A DNA stretch of 64,000 nucleotides from Cohaesibacter gelatinilyticus (GCF_900215605.1 NZ_OBEL01000001.1:1302001-1366000); one strand, 5' to 3'; counted from the stretch's first letter, positions 53,957 through 63,375 are shown. Program-made: numbers and translations. Notes: generated by a model from the letters alone, not told the origin.

Positions 53957-54835
53957 ATGAGTATTGATGCTCACCATCATCTGTGGGACTTGCAGGCTGT
54001 TCATTATCCATGGCTTATGGAAACGGGAAAGCCGCGTTTTTTCGGAGATCCATCCTCTATTCAGCGCAATTACCTTCTGGATGAATTTCGTGCCGATGCC
54101 GAGCGCCAGGGAATAGGTGCATCTGTCCATATTCAGGTCGGAGCCGCTGATGCCATGCAAGAGGCTAAGTGGGTGCAGTCTGTTGCAGACGACAATCCAG
54201 ATTGGCCATTGGTTCAAGTGGTGTTCTGCGATCTCAGCACTGAAGACGTGGTGAGACAACTGCAAGCATTCTCGAAAATGAGTTCGGTGCGAGGCGTGCG
54301 TCAGATCATTGGTCGAGCACCAGGAGAAGATAGCCAGTCCGGCACTCGCCAATTGTTGGATAATTCTTCCTTTCTCGAAGGTTTGAAGGCGACAGCAGAT
54401 CTAGGTTTGGGTTTTGATCTGCAATTGCTGCCTGACTATATGGACGCAACCGCCGAAGTGCTGGCGCAAGTACCGGACCTGAAGGTCGCTCTTTGTCATG
54501 CGGGATCTCCATATGACCGGTCTGAAGAGGGATTGAAGAACTGGACCAAACAGATGGAGTGTCTCTCCGCTCTTCCAAATGTCTATTGCAAACTATCTGG
54601 TCTCGGGATGTTTGATCATGATTGGACTATTCAAGGCATTCGTCCGATTGTCGAGGCCTGCATCGGCCAGTTCGGGGCCAACAGATGCATGTTCGGCTCC
54701 AACTTCCCGGTTGATAGCCTGAGTTCAAGTTATGATAAGATCGTAAAGGCTTATGAGGAACTGATCCCCAGCAAATACCATTTAGATATCTTCAAGAGCA
54801 CCGCTCAGGGATTTTACGCGTTCAATTTCAACTAG
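53957..54835 (+). CDS. COG3618-type amidohydrolase / sugar lactonase
   Basis: A 292-residue TIM-barrel amidohydrolase of the amidohydrolase-2 family. It opens with DAHHHLWDL (HxH metal motif), has DLQLLPDYMD and VALCHAGSP (His), CKLSGLG, and ends with the FGSNFPVD motif carrying the catalytic Asp. The DAHHHLWD opening is characteristic of L-fucono-, rhamnono- and related lactonases. This suggests that the pathway forms a lactone of an oxidised polyhydroxy compound. Last gene of the plus unit, after SnoaL-like E. Confidence 0.88.
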   Translation: MSIDAHHHLWDLQAVHYPWLMETGKPRFFGDPSSIQRNYLLDEFRADAERQGIGASVHIQVGAADAMQEAKWVQSVADDNPDWPLVQVVFCDLSTEDVVRQLQAFSKMSSVRGVRQIIGRAPGEDSQSGTRQLLDNSSFLEGLKATADLGLGFDLQLLPDYMDATAEVLAQVPDLKVALCHAGSPYDRSEEGLKNWTKQMECLSALPNVYCKLSGLGMFDHDWTIQGIRPIVEACIGQFGANRCMFGSNFPVDSLSSSYDKIVKAYEELIPSKYHLDIFKSTAQGFYAFNFN

Positions 54836-54945
54836 TTTCTCTTGATAAGCCAACAACCCTGTTGGGTTCCATAGCATTGCCAATCTGGTTAATATTGCTT
54901 AGATGAAACGATACCTGTTTTCAGACCACCTCGAAGATATCACTC

Positions 54946-55467
54946 ATGAAATTATGCGTTATCTCAGATATCCATTCTCAACCGATGCCATCCAACTGCC
55001 TGTCCAACAAACTTTCGAAGGTCTCTGAAATAACCAGACTCACATTATGTGAGTTAAGCGGGGAACCTAACCTCATGGGAGATGCGTTACATCATCATCT
55101 TTTCACAGATGGCGGCATGGACAAAGCAGTACGTAACCTCATGTCACATTGGGGAAAAGACCATTGGGGGTTAGGCTATAGCGCCGGCGGAACAGTTCTT
55201 TGGAAAGCCGCCGCGCGAGGCCATGCCTTCGCGGGCATATTCTGTGTATCTTCAACCCGTTTGAGAAATGAAGGAGCGATCGAAACACCTCATCACGTCT
55301 TTTTCGGCAATAAGGATCCAAACAAACCTGCCTCCGAATGGCTATCGACTGTTCCGAAGCAATATACGCTCCTGAATGATGCCGGACATAATTATTATCT
55401 GGATGCTCACAGTACAGCAACTGAGCTAACTTGTAAGGCCATGGCAAGACAAATGTCCGTATTGTGA
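54946..55467 (+). CDS. Small alpha/beta hydrolase-like protein
   Basis: A 173-residue protein without a signal peptide. The nucleophile elbow GYSAGGTVLWKAAARG (Ser near residue 80), a possible acid in FFGNKDPNKP and a His in NDAGHNYYLDAH (near 145) form a triad in the right order, in a much shortened fold. It lies 110 bases after the lactonase gene on the same strand, without clear operon spacing. AT-rich codon use and a GATGCCATCC-type N-terminus give no family match that I recognise. The ATG at 54946 has no strong ribosome binding site, so the start is uncertain. Confidence 0.62.
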   Translation: MKLCVISDIHSQPMPSNCLSNKLSKVSEITRLTLCELSGEPNLMGDALHHHLFTDGGMDKAVRNLMSHWGKDHWGLGYSAGGTVLWKAAARGHAFAGIFCVSSTRLRNEGAIETPHHVFFGNKDPNKPASEWLSTVPKQYTLLNDAGHNYYLDAHSTATELTCKAMARQMSVL

Positions 55468-55782
55468 GAGCGATGTGAGATCCGTGCTTTTAATAAAAAC
55501 AAATTTTGTCATTTTCTCGATTTAATGCGAGAGGTGACAGCTTCCTGTCAGGTTTATCCATTAGACTTGGTTCGTTCCGACCGACTTACTGCGAAGGAAA
55601 GCTGAACAGCAAAGAGAGCCCTGATTGGTCTTGTTATTTGGTATCGATCGAATTTAACACGATTCATTTACGTCACCTTTACTCCCCAAATGCATACTGT
55701 CTGTGCGGGTGAAAGCGAAATGCTATCAATCAGGAAATTCAGCCGCTTCCGGTCTGTGGGGAATAGGAAGCAAAACAACCAT
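55468..55782. other. Intergenic region upstream of the FecR-domain gene
   Basis: About 315 bases, AT-rich, with no supported gene or RNA. A short open frame here (about 55506-55712) has no ribosome binding site and no recognisable protein content. No inverted repeat longer than seven bases was noticed. Confidence 0.4.
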
Positions 55783-56712
55783 ATGTCGGGTGATAGAGTG
55801 CAGAAGCTATTTGTCAATTTTCTAGCCTTGTTATTCATTTGTTGTCTCTCTGTTTCCGCTAAGGCTGACTTATCATGGGAAGTGAGAAAAATCAGCGGTT
55901 CTGCATGGCTTCTTCAATCCAATCAGGAAAAGATTCAGCTTAAGAAGAACTCAACGCTTAAACCCGGTAATACGTTAAAAACCGGAGATCGAAGCCGTGT
56001 CCTGCTAGCGCGCGGCAAAGAGCGCATTCAAGTGGGTTCGAATACAGTTCTTTCCATTCCGGCAGATAATGACCAAAAGCCTGGTCACACCACGATCAAA
56101 CTCAAAAGCGGACAGCTGGATCTGATCGTCGAAAAGATGCCGAATACGCATTTCAGCGTAGATACCCCCTTTATTGCAGCTGTCGTAAAAGGAACACGCT
56201 TCACAGTATCGACAACGGCAACGAGGTCTCTGGTTCGCGTATTTGAAGGAGTGGTTGGGGTAAAAAGTTATATTTCTGACGAACATGCAGATATCAGACC
56301 TGGAAAATCAGCCAGTCTTACATTTTCCAGTCAGTCACAAACGCGCTTGCTATTGCTTGATAATCCACCACAAGCGCGGCTGTTTGAAGATTTTCCAGAA
56401 GTCTTCTCTGAATTGAATATTCCATATCCAGATGTGTCCAATGTTCCAGTCAACAAGGATATGACGGTTGGTGGCATAGTTGAGGAAACGATCAACCTTG
56501 TGCTTTCAACATTTGGGGCTGCCTTATCCAGTATAGGCAACACTTTAAGTGCCATTTTTACACCAATCCTCATGCCGGTTCTGGATATAATCGATCAGTT
56601 TTACGACAGTGTGCTACCCAACACCGCTCCTTTGTTACTTGCGCTATCTGCGATCGTTGGCTTGATACTATTTGGATTGATTGCCTATTCCGTCAGAAAA
56701 GGACGGCAATAG
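55783..56712 (+). CDS. FecR-domain protein with C-terminal membrane anchor
   Basis: A 309-residue exported protein: signal peptide (FVNFLALLFICCLSVSAKA), a FecR-type beta domain (about 25-150: WEVRKISGSAWLL, LKPGNTLKTGDRSRVLLARGKERIQVGSNTVLSI, FSVDTPFIAAVVKGTRFTVS, VRVFEGVVGVKS), and a C-terminal hydrophobic hairpin with final helix (PLLLALSAIVGLILFGLIAYSV). Stand-alone FecR-domain proteins outside iron signalling are common in alphaproteobacteria; their role is not known. I prefer the ATG at 55783, which begins just before the signal peptide. Frames from 55690 or 55720 would add polar residues in front. Confidence 0.75.
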   Translation: MSGDRVQKLFVNFLALLFICCLSVSAKADLSWEVRKISGSAWLLQSNQEKIQLKKNSTLKPGNTLKTGDRSRVLLARGKERIQVGSNTVLSIPADNDQKPGHTTIKLKSGQLDLIVEKMPNTHFSVDTPFIAAVVKGTRFTVSTTATRSLVRVFEGVVGVKSYISDEHADIRPGKSASLTFSSQSQTRLLLLDNPPQARLFEDFPEVFSELNIPYPDVSNVPVNKDMTVGGIVEETINLVLSTFGAALSSIGNTLSAIFTPILMPVLDIIDQFYDSVLPNTAPLLLALSAIVGLILFGLIAYSVRKGRQ

Positions 56713-57183
56713 AAATGAATTTCGCCTTCATCTTCTAGCTTGATACGAGATCATCGTTTGGCCAGAAAGCCTTGGGGTATTTTGCACACCAAATATCAGA
56801 ATCTGTTACCCTGACCGCCAATAGAAGTCAGGGTTCAGACTTCCTTTACCATGACTGATGGAATTAACCATTTTTCTCTGGTAATTTGATCTGGATTCAT
56901 GAATAACAATTTCTTTGTTGATAGAACACTATCGGATGAGACCGATATGTGCCTGAAGGTGTTGCAGTTGTGCAACCATCAGGCCCTGAAGATCTTACAT
57001 AATCTGAAAAATCTTCCATAAGAGAAGATGCAGGTGAATGTAAAAGCTATTGCGATCTATCGTTTCTGATGTTTGGTAAAACATGTTGAAGCGACCGACA
57101 TGAATGTAGTGAGTGTTGTCGGCATGACAAAAGCGGCGAATTGGAAAACCTCAATGGGCTACCACATGTGTTATCAAAGCGAT
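56713..57183. other. Long intergenic region upstream of rlpA with an imperfect hairpin
   Basis: About 470 bases. A long imperfect inverted repeat at 56952-56983 pairs CCTGA with TCAGG, GGT with ACC and GCA with TGC around a GTTG loop, with one mismatch and two bulges. Another short one lies near 56862-56887 (ACCA/TGGT flanked by ATTA/AAT). Neither is followed by a T tract. They may belong to the rlpA leader or to the end of the FecR-domain transcript. No gene seen. Confidence 0.45.
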
Positions 57184-58428
57184 ATGTCCTTTGCTAAAAA
57201 GGGTATGAAGCTAATTACAGGCTGCGCGCTTGCAGCTGTTTTGACAGCATGTTCCTCGGGCGGTCCAGCTCCTTCTTCAGGCAAAGGCAAATTCGATCCC
57301 AAATACGGGGTGTCGGCCAGTGCTCGTGTTGCGAAATCAAGAAGCGAGTTTCGCAAAGGTGGGGGACATTACAAGATTGGCAAGCCATACAAAGTTGCTG
57401 GAAAGGTCTATCGCCCAAAGCATGAGCCAGGTTATAACAAGACCGGCAAAGCCTCATGGTACGGCGATGATTTCCACGGCAGATTGACCGCAAATGGCGA
57501 AATTTTCGATATGAACACGCTCACCGCGGCTCATCCTACGCTACCTCTGCCGAGTTACGCCCGTGTGACCAATCTGAAAAATGGTCGCTCTGTTATTGTT
57601 CGCATCAATGACCGTGGCCCTTACGCTCATAATCGTGTGATCGATCTTTCCAAGCGCGTAGCTGAAGTTCTCGCCTTTAAAAATGATGGCATCACCAACG
57701 TTCGAGTGAAATATATAGGCAAAGCGCGGATGGATGGTGAGGATGGTCGCTATCTGGAAGCATCATACCGTAAACGTGGTCAACCTATTGGCGATGACTT
57801 CCGCGCTGTCCCCAAAGAGGGACAAGAGCGCCGTATGGCAGCTCCAGTGATGGTGGCCTCGAACACTCAGACCACTTTGACGCCAAATAGCCAGCGCAAG
57901 AGCCGAACAAATTATCTACTAGCTCATGTGCCAACACTTCAGGCATCCATGGTTTCACCCAATCCTGCGCAACTTGCCAGACCAGCCAATGCGGGTTGGG
58001 CACCTATTGATCTGGTAGGCGATGGCTACCATCCGCCGAAAGCTGCTGTAAAAAAGACAACTTACAAACTGGCACAGGCATATCCTGTTTCGCTCAATTA
58101 TGCGCCGTCCTTTTCCAAAAACCGCATGTCATCAGGACATGATGCAATTGCAGACCTCTTTTCTTCGACTGAAATGAAGTCCAGTGGTTTGAGATCAGCA
58201 CTAATTCATAAGGCCAGTCGAATTTCCGAACTCAAGCGCAATACAAGAGTGATCGGTGCATTCAAACCAGCCTATGCCAAGCGTTTGGCTCGAGAATTTG
58301 CAGCATTGGCAGCTATTGATATGGAAATGATAGAAGACGGTTCCATGACATTGACCATCGCCAAATTAAAAACGGGCGTAACATGGAATGACATTCGCAA
58401 TATGCATGAATCCTTGGGACTCCGCTGA
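57184..58428 (+). CDS. rlpA: Septal ring lytic transglycosylase RlpA family lipoprotein
   Basis: A lipoprotein of 414 residues from this start. The lipobox LTAC follows MKLITGCALAAVLTACSSGG. The double-psi beta-barrel domain reads GKASWYGDDFHGRLTANGEIFDMNTLTAAHPTLPLPSYARVTNL..VIVRINDRGPYAHNRVIDLS. A long low-complexity linker follows, then a C-terminal part resembling a SPOR domain (VIGAFKPAYAKRLAREFAALAAIDMEMIEDG). RlpA cleaves glycan strands lacking stem peptides at the septum. The frame is open from 57073; the start at 57184 or 57205 is chosen because the signal peptide should be near the N-terminus, but no ribosome binding site is convincing. Confidence 0.85.
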   Translation: MSFAKKGMKLITGCALAAVLTACSSGGPAPSSGKGKFDPKYGVSASARVAKSRSEFRKGGGHYKIGKPYKVAGKVYRPKHEPGYNKTGKASWYGDDFHGRLTANGEIFDMNTLTAAHPTLPLPSYARVTNLKNGRSVIVRINDRGPYAHNRVIDLSKRVAEVLAFKNDGITNVRVKYIGKARMDGEDGRYLEASYRKRGQPIGDDFRAVPKEGQERRMAAPVMVASNTQTTLTPNSQRKSRTNYLLAHVPTLQASMVSPNPAQLARPANAGWAPIDLVGDGYHPPKAAVKKTTYKLAQAYPVSLNYAPSFSKNRMSSGHDAIADLFSSTEMKSSGLRSALIHKASRISELKRNTRVIGAFKPAYAKRLAREFAALAAIDMEMIEDGSMTLTIAKLKTGVTWNDIRNMHESLGLR

Positions 58429-58438
58429 ATATGCAAGG

Positions 58439-58457
58439 AAGCTAATCAGATTAGCTT
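58439..58457 (+). other. Short hairpin just after rlpA
   Basis: AAGCTAAT (58439-58446) pairs with ATTAGCTT (58450-58457) around a CAG loop, starting ten bases after the stop codon. Probably an mRNA 3'-end structure ahead of the stronger terminator at 58491. Confidence 0.5.
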
Positions 58458-58490
58458 ATGCGTATGATACATCTGAACTATCGCTTTTTT

Positions 58491-58520
58491 AAAGGAGAGT
58501 GCTTCACTCTCCTTTTCCTT
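58491..58520 (+). terminator. Rho-independent terminator of rlpA
   Basis: AAAGGAGAGTG (58491-58501) and CACTCTCCTTT (58505-58515) form a perfect 11-bp stem with a three-base loop, followed by TCCTTTT. It separates rlpA from the carboxypeptidase gene at 58670. Confidence 0.85.
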
Positions 58521-58669
58521 TTGTCTCATCCGTTGTAAGCTGACCCTCGCGAACAGGCTGGATCAAGATGGGACAACATAATAATAGACCCTTTTATCAA
58601 GCATTTAAATCCATCAAAGGAAGACTGGCAATCAACTTGTCTTCGATATGAATTTTAGGAAATTGGGTT

Positions 58670-59839
58670 ATGGATTCGTCCCGCAGACATTCTTTTCTCG
58701 TTTCATTTTTATTTGTTTTTCTTTCCTTCTTTCTCTCATTTTTTCCAGCTCAGGCCCAGATCTTTCAGACAAAAGCCAAGCAGGCCCTGTTGGTGGATTG
58801 GGATTCCGGGTCAGTTCTCTTCTCCAAAGATGCAGAAACAGCATTCCCACCAGCCTCATTGGCAAAACTGATGACACTTGAGGTCGTGTTTCATGCACTC
58901 AAGAATGGCGAATTATCCTTGACGGACGAGTTCCTTATCAGCGAGCACGCTTGGCGCACTGGCGGTAGTTCTTCAGGCGGGTCAACCATGTTCGCAAAAC
59001 TGAATTCATCCGTTCCATTGGACGCATTGCTTCATGGAATTATTGTGCAATCTGGTAACGATGCCTGCATCGCGATCGCAGAAGGCATGGCAGGGAATGA
59101 AGAAACGTTCGCCGAATTGATGAATAATCGTGCCAAGGTACTCGGCCTGGGCGGGTCGCATTTTGTCAATTCCACTGGATTACCGGCTGAAGGGCAATAT
59201 GTCACTGCGCAAGATCTGGCCAAATTGACCCAGCACCTGATCAAGGAATATCCAGAATATTATCAATATTTCGCAATCCCTGAATATACTTGGAACAAGA
59301 TCACTCAGAAAAACCGTAATCCGCTACTCGGCCAAACAAAAGGTGCTGACGGCCTGAAAACCGGTTACACCAAAGCGTCCGGCTATGGTGTAGTGGCTTC
59401 CGTCCTTCGCAATGACCAACGTCTCATCCTGGTCATGAGTGGCATGAAATCCAAGAAGGAGCGTTCCTTCGAATCTCGCAAAATCGTCGATTGGGGATTT
59501 CGGGCCTTTGTCAGCGAGCGCATTTACGAGACTGACGAAGAGATCGCCTTTGCAAATGTTCATGGTGGTGATCAATCGCAAGTCATGCTCGTTAGCGAAA
59601 AACCGGTCAGTCTTTTCATGCCTCGCTCCAAACGTGGCAAGCTGAAAGGCCGTGTGATCTATCAGGGACCGATCAAGGCACCGATAGAAGAGGGGACCGA
59701 GCTGGCCACTCTCAAAATCTGGTCAGATGGCAAACTTGTTATGGAAACCCCGCTGGTAGCAGCTCATTCCGTTGGTCCTGGCACCCTGCGACAACGCGCG
59801 TTGGATGGATTGCATCATTTGTTGCTCGGCTGGCTCTAA
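58670..59839 (+). CDS. D-alanyl-D-alanine carboxypeptidase (PBP5/6-type, DacF-like)
   Basis: A 389-residue low-molecular-weight penicillin-binding protein. Signal peptide with a Phe-rich core (FLVSFLFVFLSFFLSFFPAQA). Active-site motifs: SLAK with Ser63 and Lys66, SGN at 128-130, and KTG at 230-232. C-terminal PBP5 domain from about 280 (SLFMPRSKRGKLKGRVIYQGPI) and a terminal amphipathic/hydrophobic helix (LDGLHHLLLGWL) for membrane attachment. It trims stem-peptide terminal D-Ala in the periplasm. Adjacent to tmk (45 bases), an arrangement standard in Hyphomicrobiales. Confidence 0.93.
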   Translation: MDSSRRHSFLVSFLFVFLSFFLSFFPAQAQIFQTKAKQALLVDWDSGSVLFSKDAETAFPPASLAKLMTLEVVFHALKNGELSLTDEFLISEHAWRTGGSSSGGSTMFAKLNSSVPLDALLHGIIVQSGNDACIAIAEGMAGNEETFAELMNNRAKVLGLGGSHFVNSTGLPAEGQYVTAQDLAKLTQHLIKEYPEYYQYFAIPEYTWNKITQKNRNPLLGQTKGADGLKTGYTKASGYGVVASVLRNDQRLILVMSGMKSKKERSFESRKIVDWGFRAFVSERIYETDEEIAFANVHGGDQSQVMLVSEKPVSLFMPRSKRGKLKGRVIYQGPIKAPIEEGTELATLKIWSDGKLVMETPLVAAHSVGPGTLRQRALDGLHHLLLGWL

Positions 59840-59884
59840 GCGCTTACAACTGAGCACCTGATCAATTCAAACAATGAGTCGGCT

Positions 59885-60550
59885 ATGGCCAAGGGCAAAT
59901 TCATCACCTTTGAAGGCGGAGAGGGCGTTGGTAAAACAACCCAGATCCGCCTCCTGTCCAAGCGCCTGAATGCCGCAGGAATTGAAACTATCCATTCAAG
60001 AGAGCCTGGTGGCTCCGCTGGTGCAGAAGCAGTGCGCCATGTGCTCCTGTCTGGAATGGCGGAAAATATGGGAATGTCGCCTGCTGGAGAGGCCATCCTC
60101 TTTGCTGCCGCACGTGCCGATCATGTCGACACCACCATCCGCCCAGCTCTCGAGAAAGACACTTGGGTGCTGTGCGACCGCTTTATGGACTCCACCCGTG
60201 TCTATCAAGGTGAGTCTGACAATGTGCCCTCAGAACTGATCGATAGCCTTGAAAAGCTTGCCATCGATGGCATGGTTCCTGATCTGACGTTCATTCTTGA
60301 TTTGCGCGCGGAAATCGGTCTGGCTCGTGCCCACAAGCGTCGACCAGACGGTGAAGAGGCTGATCGCTTTGAGCGAGAAACTGTCTCAGTCCATGAAAAG
60401 CGTCGTCAGGCTTTTCTGAAACTGGCTCAGCGCGACCCGAAACGCTGCAAGATCATTGATGCCAGCCAGAGCGAAGAGGAAATCGCTTTTGACATCTGGA
60501 CCATCATTGAGCGCGAGCTGTTGGCCGACCAAACTGGTATTGAGGGTTAA
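59885..60550 (+). CDS. tmk: Thymidylate kinase
   Basis: A 221-residue dTMP kinase. P-loop GGEGVGKTTQ at residues 11-20; the DR(Y/F) motif is LCDRFMDSTRVYQG; PDLTFILDLRAEIGLARAHKR gives the Asp and LID region; FERETVSVHEKRRQAFLKLA completes the family pattern. The P-loop Gly instead of Arg suggests the type II layout with arginines in the LID. Followed by holB after five bases, so likely one operon dac-tmk-holB-metG-tatD. Confidence 0.95.
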   Translation: MAKGKFITFEGGEGVGKTTQIRLLSKRLNAAGIETIHSREPGGSAGAEAVRHVLLSGMAENMGMSPAGEAILFAAARADHVDTTIRPALEKDTWVLCDRFMDSTRVYQGESDNVPSELIDSLEKLAIDGMVPDLTFILDLRAEIGLARAHKRRPDGEEADRFERETVSVHEKRRQAFLKLAQRDPKRCKIIDASQSEEEIAFDIWTIIERELLADQTGIEG

Positions 60551-60555
60551 CACAG

Positions 60556-61623
60556 ATGGCCCAACCTGATCTGGAAACCCCAATCTTTGATGCTCTGGAT
60601 GGTTTGGCACCACCTCATCAGCAACAGCTTTTCTTCTCCCATCAGGAGCAGGAAAAAGCTCTTCTGAATGCTTGGCAGTCGGGGAAAATGCACCATGCTT
60701 GGATCCTGACAGGTCCCAAAGGAATCGGTAAAGCAACCTTCGCGTATCGCGCAGCGCGTTTCATTTTTGATAGCGGGGCAACTGGGGACGGCTTTGCTCT
60801 CATTCAACCAGCAGATCTTGCCATCAATCCTGAGAGCCATACCGCAAGGCAGGTAGCGAACCGTGCCCATCCGAACCTCTTGTCAATCGAACGACCATAC
60901 GACCCTAAAGGAAAGAAATTCCGTACGGAAATCACGGTAGATGAAGTCCGAAAAACCGTACGTTTCTTTGGTTCGACTGCTGGCGAAGATACCTGGCGTG
61001 TTTGCATAGTGGACCCTGCGGATGATCTGAACTCCAACGCTGCCAATGCCTTGCTTAAAATTCTGGAGGAGCCACCGGTAAAAACTGTCTTTTTCCTCAT
61101 TTCTCATGCACCAGGCAGACTGCTACCAACCATTCGTTCACGTTGTCGTCGTTTGCATTTTGCCCCCTTGGAAAATCCAACGCTCTCCAAAGCATTGACA
61201 GATCTGGAGATTGTCTCAGCCGATAATGTTGAGCAGATGAGCCAGATTTGCGAAGGATCTCTGCGCAAGGCTGCGGAATTACAATCAGAAGACGGTATGA
61301 TCATGGTACATGCCTTTGAGCGGCTTCTCACTCCACCGTTCAAACCGGACTATGAGAGTTTGCATCATTTCGGTGATCTGGTTGCCCAGAGAGGCAAAGA
61401 TCAAAATTTTGCTCATTTCTCCGATCTTGTTTTTCGCTATCTTACTCGTCAATTGCATGAGAAAAGATCAAGCGAGGCAGCTTCCAGTAAAAGCTTGATG
61501 GCTTTGGCCGATGCTTGGGAGAGAGTGGGAGAGACCTTGCGAGAAACGCAAATCTTCAATCTCGACAAGAAGCAAACTGCGATCAATGTCGTTCGTATGC
61601 TGGCAGAAGCATCCCGCGCATAA
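60556..61623 (+). CDS. holB: DNA polymerase III subunit delta'
   Basis: A 355-residue clamp-loader delta' subunit: HHAWILTGPKGIGKATFAYRAARFIF (P-loop), a domain with NLLSIERPYDPKGKKFRTEITVDEVRKTVRFF, the SRC-box region HAPGRLLPTIRSRCRRLHFAPL and DPADDLNSNAANALLKILEEPPV. The helical collar domain forms the C-terminus. The position between tmk and metG is typical for alphaproteobacteria. The zinc cysteines seen in some homologues are absent here. Confidence 0.93.
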   Translation: MAQPDLETPIFDALDGLAPPHQQQLFFSHQEQEKALLNAWQSGKMHHAWILTGPKGIGKATFAYRAARFIFDSGATGDGFALIQPADLAINPESHTARQVANRAHPNLLSIERPYDPKGKKFRTEITVDEVRKTVRFFGSTAGEDTWRVCIVDPADDLNSNAANALLKILEEPPVKTVFFLISHAPGRLLPTIRSRCRRLHFAPLENPTLSKALTDLEIVSADNVEQMSQICEGSLRKAAELQSEDGMIMVHAFERLLTPPFKPDYESLHHFGDLVAQRGKDQNFAHFSDLVFRYLTRQLHEKRSSEAASSKSLMALADAWERVGETLRETQIFNLDKKQTAINVVRMLAEASRA

Positions 61624-61815
61624 GAAGCAATGGGATACTCTCCAATGTGGGTTATCAGCCACTTTTCGGATCTCTAACGCGATAAAGGCTTGACCCTAAC
61701 CTTTCGCTGCCCCAAAACCATGGCAACAAATGTTCATACCAATCCAATCGCATGAAGATAGCTGCGGCCTTCCGACCAAATCCGCGCTCCAACCTCTGCG
61801 AAAGAAGCGAGTCAC

Positions 61816-63375
61816 ATGGCAGATCAAAAGAATTTTTTCATCTCCACTGCAATCTCCTATCCCAACGGCGCTCCGCATATCGGCCACGCCTATGAGATGA
61901 TGGCGACCGACGCTATTGCCCGCTTCAAACGCCTTGACGGTTTCAATGTGTTCTTCTTGACCGGAACTGATGAGCATGGCCAGAAAATGCAGCAAACTGC
62001 CGAAAAGCAAGGCATCACTGCGGCCGAATTGGCTGATCGTAACGCACCGGTTTTCGAGAAGATGGCCAAAGCGCTGAATTGCTCGAACAACGATTTCATC
62101 CGTACCACCCAGGCTCGCCACTATGAGAGCTGCAAAGCCATATGGAAAAAGATGGAAGAGGCTGGTGATATATATCTCGACAGCTATGCTGGCTGGTATT
62201 CCGTGCGTGATGAGGCATTCTATGCCGAGAGTGAAACCGAGGTCCGCGATGATGGTGTGCGCTATGGCCCTCAGGGAAGCCCGGTAGAATGGACCGAAGA
62301 GGAAAGTTACTTTTTCCGCCTGTCAAAATATGAAGATAAATTACTTGAATTGTATGAAAGCAAGCCTGATTTCATTGGTCCGGCAGAGCGCCGCAACGAA
62401 GTCGTTTCCTTCGTAAAAGGTGGTCTGCGCGATCTGTCGATTTCTCGTACCACATTCGATTGGGGTATTCCGGTTCCCGGCACCGACAATCACGTAATGT
62501 ATGTATGGGTCGATGCGCTGACCAACTATATCACTGCTCTCGGCTATCCCAATGAAGATACGGACAATTTCAAGGCCTTCTGGCCGAATGCCATGCATAT
62601 CATTGGCAAGGACATTACTCGCTTCCATACGGTCTATTGGCCAGCATTTCTGATGTCCGCGGGTCTGACATTGCCAAGTCGCGTTTTCGCCCATGGTTTC
62701 CTGTTCAACCGTGGTGAGAAAATGTCGAAATCCGTTGGTAACGTGATCGATCCGTTCTCGCTTCTGGAAGAGTATGGCCTGGATCAGACACGCTTCTTCT
62801 TCATGCGCGAAGTGCCTTTCGGCAACGATGGCAATTATAGCCACGATGCGATCGTCAATCGCACCAATGCTGATCTTGCAAACGATCTGGGCAATCTGGC
62901 CAGCCGGTCACTCTCTATGATTGCCAAGAACTGCGACAAGCAGCTTCCAGCACCTGGTGATTTCAGCGATGAAGACAAGGCTATTCTAGCACAAGCCGAT
63001 GCGATGCTGGAAAAATGTCGTGAGGCTATGGATCGTCAGCGTCTGCATAAGGCGCTGGAGGCCATTTGGGATGTCGTTGGCGAAGCCAATAAATATTTCG
63101 CATCTCAGGAGCCTTGGGCACTGCGCAAGACTGATCCTGAACGCATGAATACAGTGCTCTATCTTACCGCAGAGCTTATCCGACAAGTGGGAATTCTGGC
63201 GCAGCCTTTCATTCCAGACTCCGCCGAGAAGCTTCTTGACCTTTTGGCCATTCCAGCGAACAAGCGCTCATTCTCCAACCTTGGTGAAGCCGGCCGCCTA
63301 TCCACTGGTACGCCAATCGAAAAACCAAGCCCGGTTTTCCCTCGCTACGTCGAGAAAACCGAAGAAGACGCTTGA
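61816..63375 (+). CDS. metG: Methionyl-tRNA synthetase
   Basis: A 519-residue class I synthetase. HIGH motif is HIGH (PHIGHAYE, residues 16-19); KMSKS is seen in [13 protein letters not shown] near residue 299. The connective peptide has no four-cysteine zinc knuckle, as in MetRS2-type enzymes of alphaproteobacteria. [15 protein letters not shown] and [15 protein letters not shown] are family markers. The C-terminal tRNA-binding EMAP-like domain is absent, normal for this type. 192 bases separate it from holB and 37 from tatD. Confidence 0.95.
   Translation: MADQKNFFISTAISYPNGAPHIGHAYEMMATDAIARFKRLDGFNVFFLTGTDEHGQKMQQTAEKQGITAAELADRNAPVFEKMAKALNCSNNDFIRTTQARHYESCKAIWKKMEEAGDIYLDSYAGWYSVRDEAFYAESETEVRDDGVRYGPQGSPVEWTEEESYFFRLSKYEDKLLELYESKPDFIGPAERRNEVVSFVKGGLRDLSISRTTFDWGIPVPGTDNHVMYVWVDALTNYITALGYPNEDTDNFKAFWPNAMHIIGKDITRFHTVYWPAFLMSAGLTLPSRVFAHGFLFNRGEKMSKSVGNVIDPFSLLEEYGLDQTRFFFMREVPFGNDGNYSHDAIVNRTNADLANDLGNLASRSLSMIAKNCDKQLPAPGDFSDEDKAILAQADAMLEKCREAMDRQRLHKALEAIWDVVGEANKYFASQEPWALRKTDPERMNTVLYLTAELIRQVGILAQPFIPDSAEKLLDLLAIPANKRSFSNLGEAGRLSTGTPIEKPSPVFPRYVEKTEEDA

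Noticed and set aside
55506-55712. Small open frame before the FecR-domain gene
   Set aside because: No ribosome binding site, no similarity or protein-like pattern that I can recognise.
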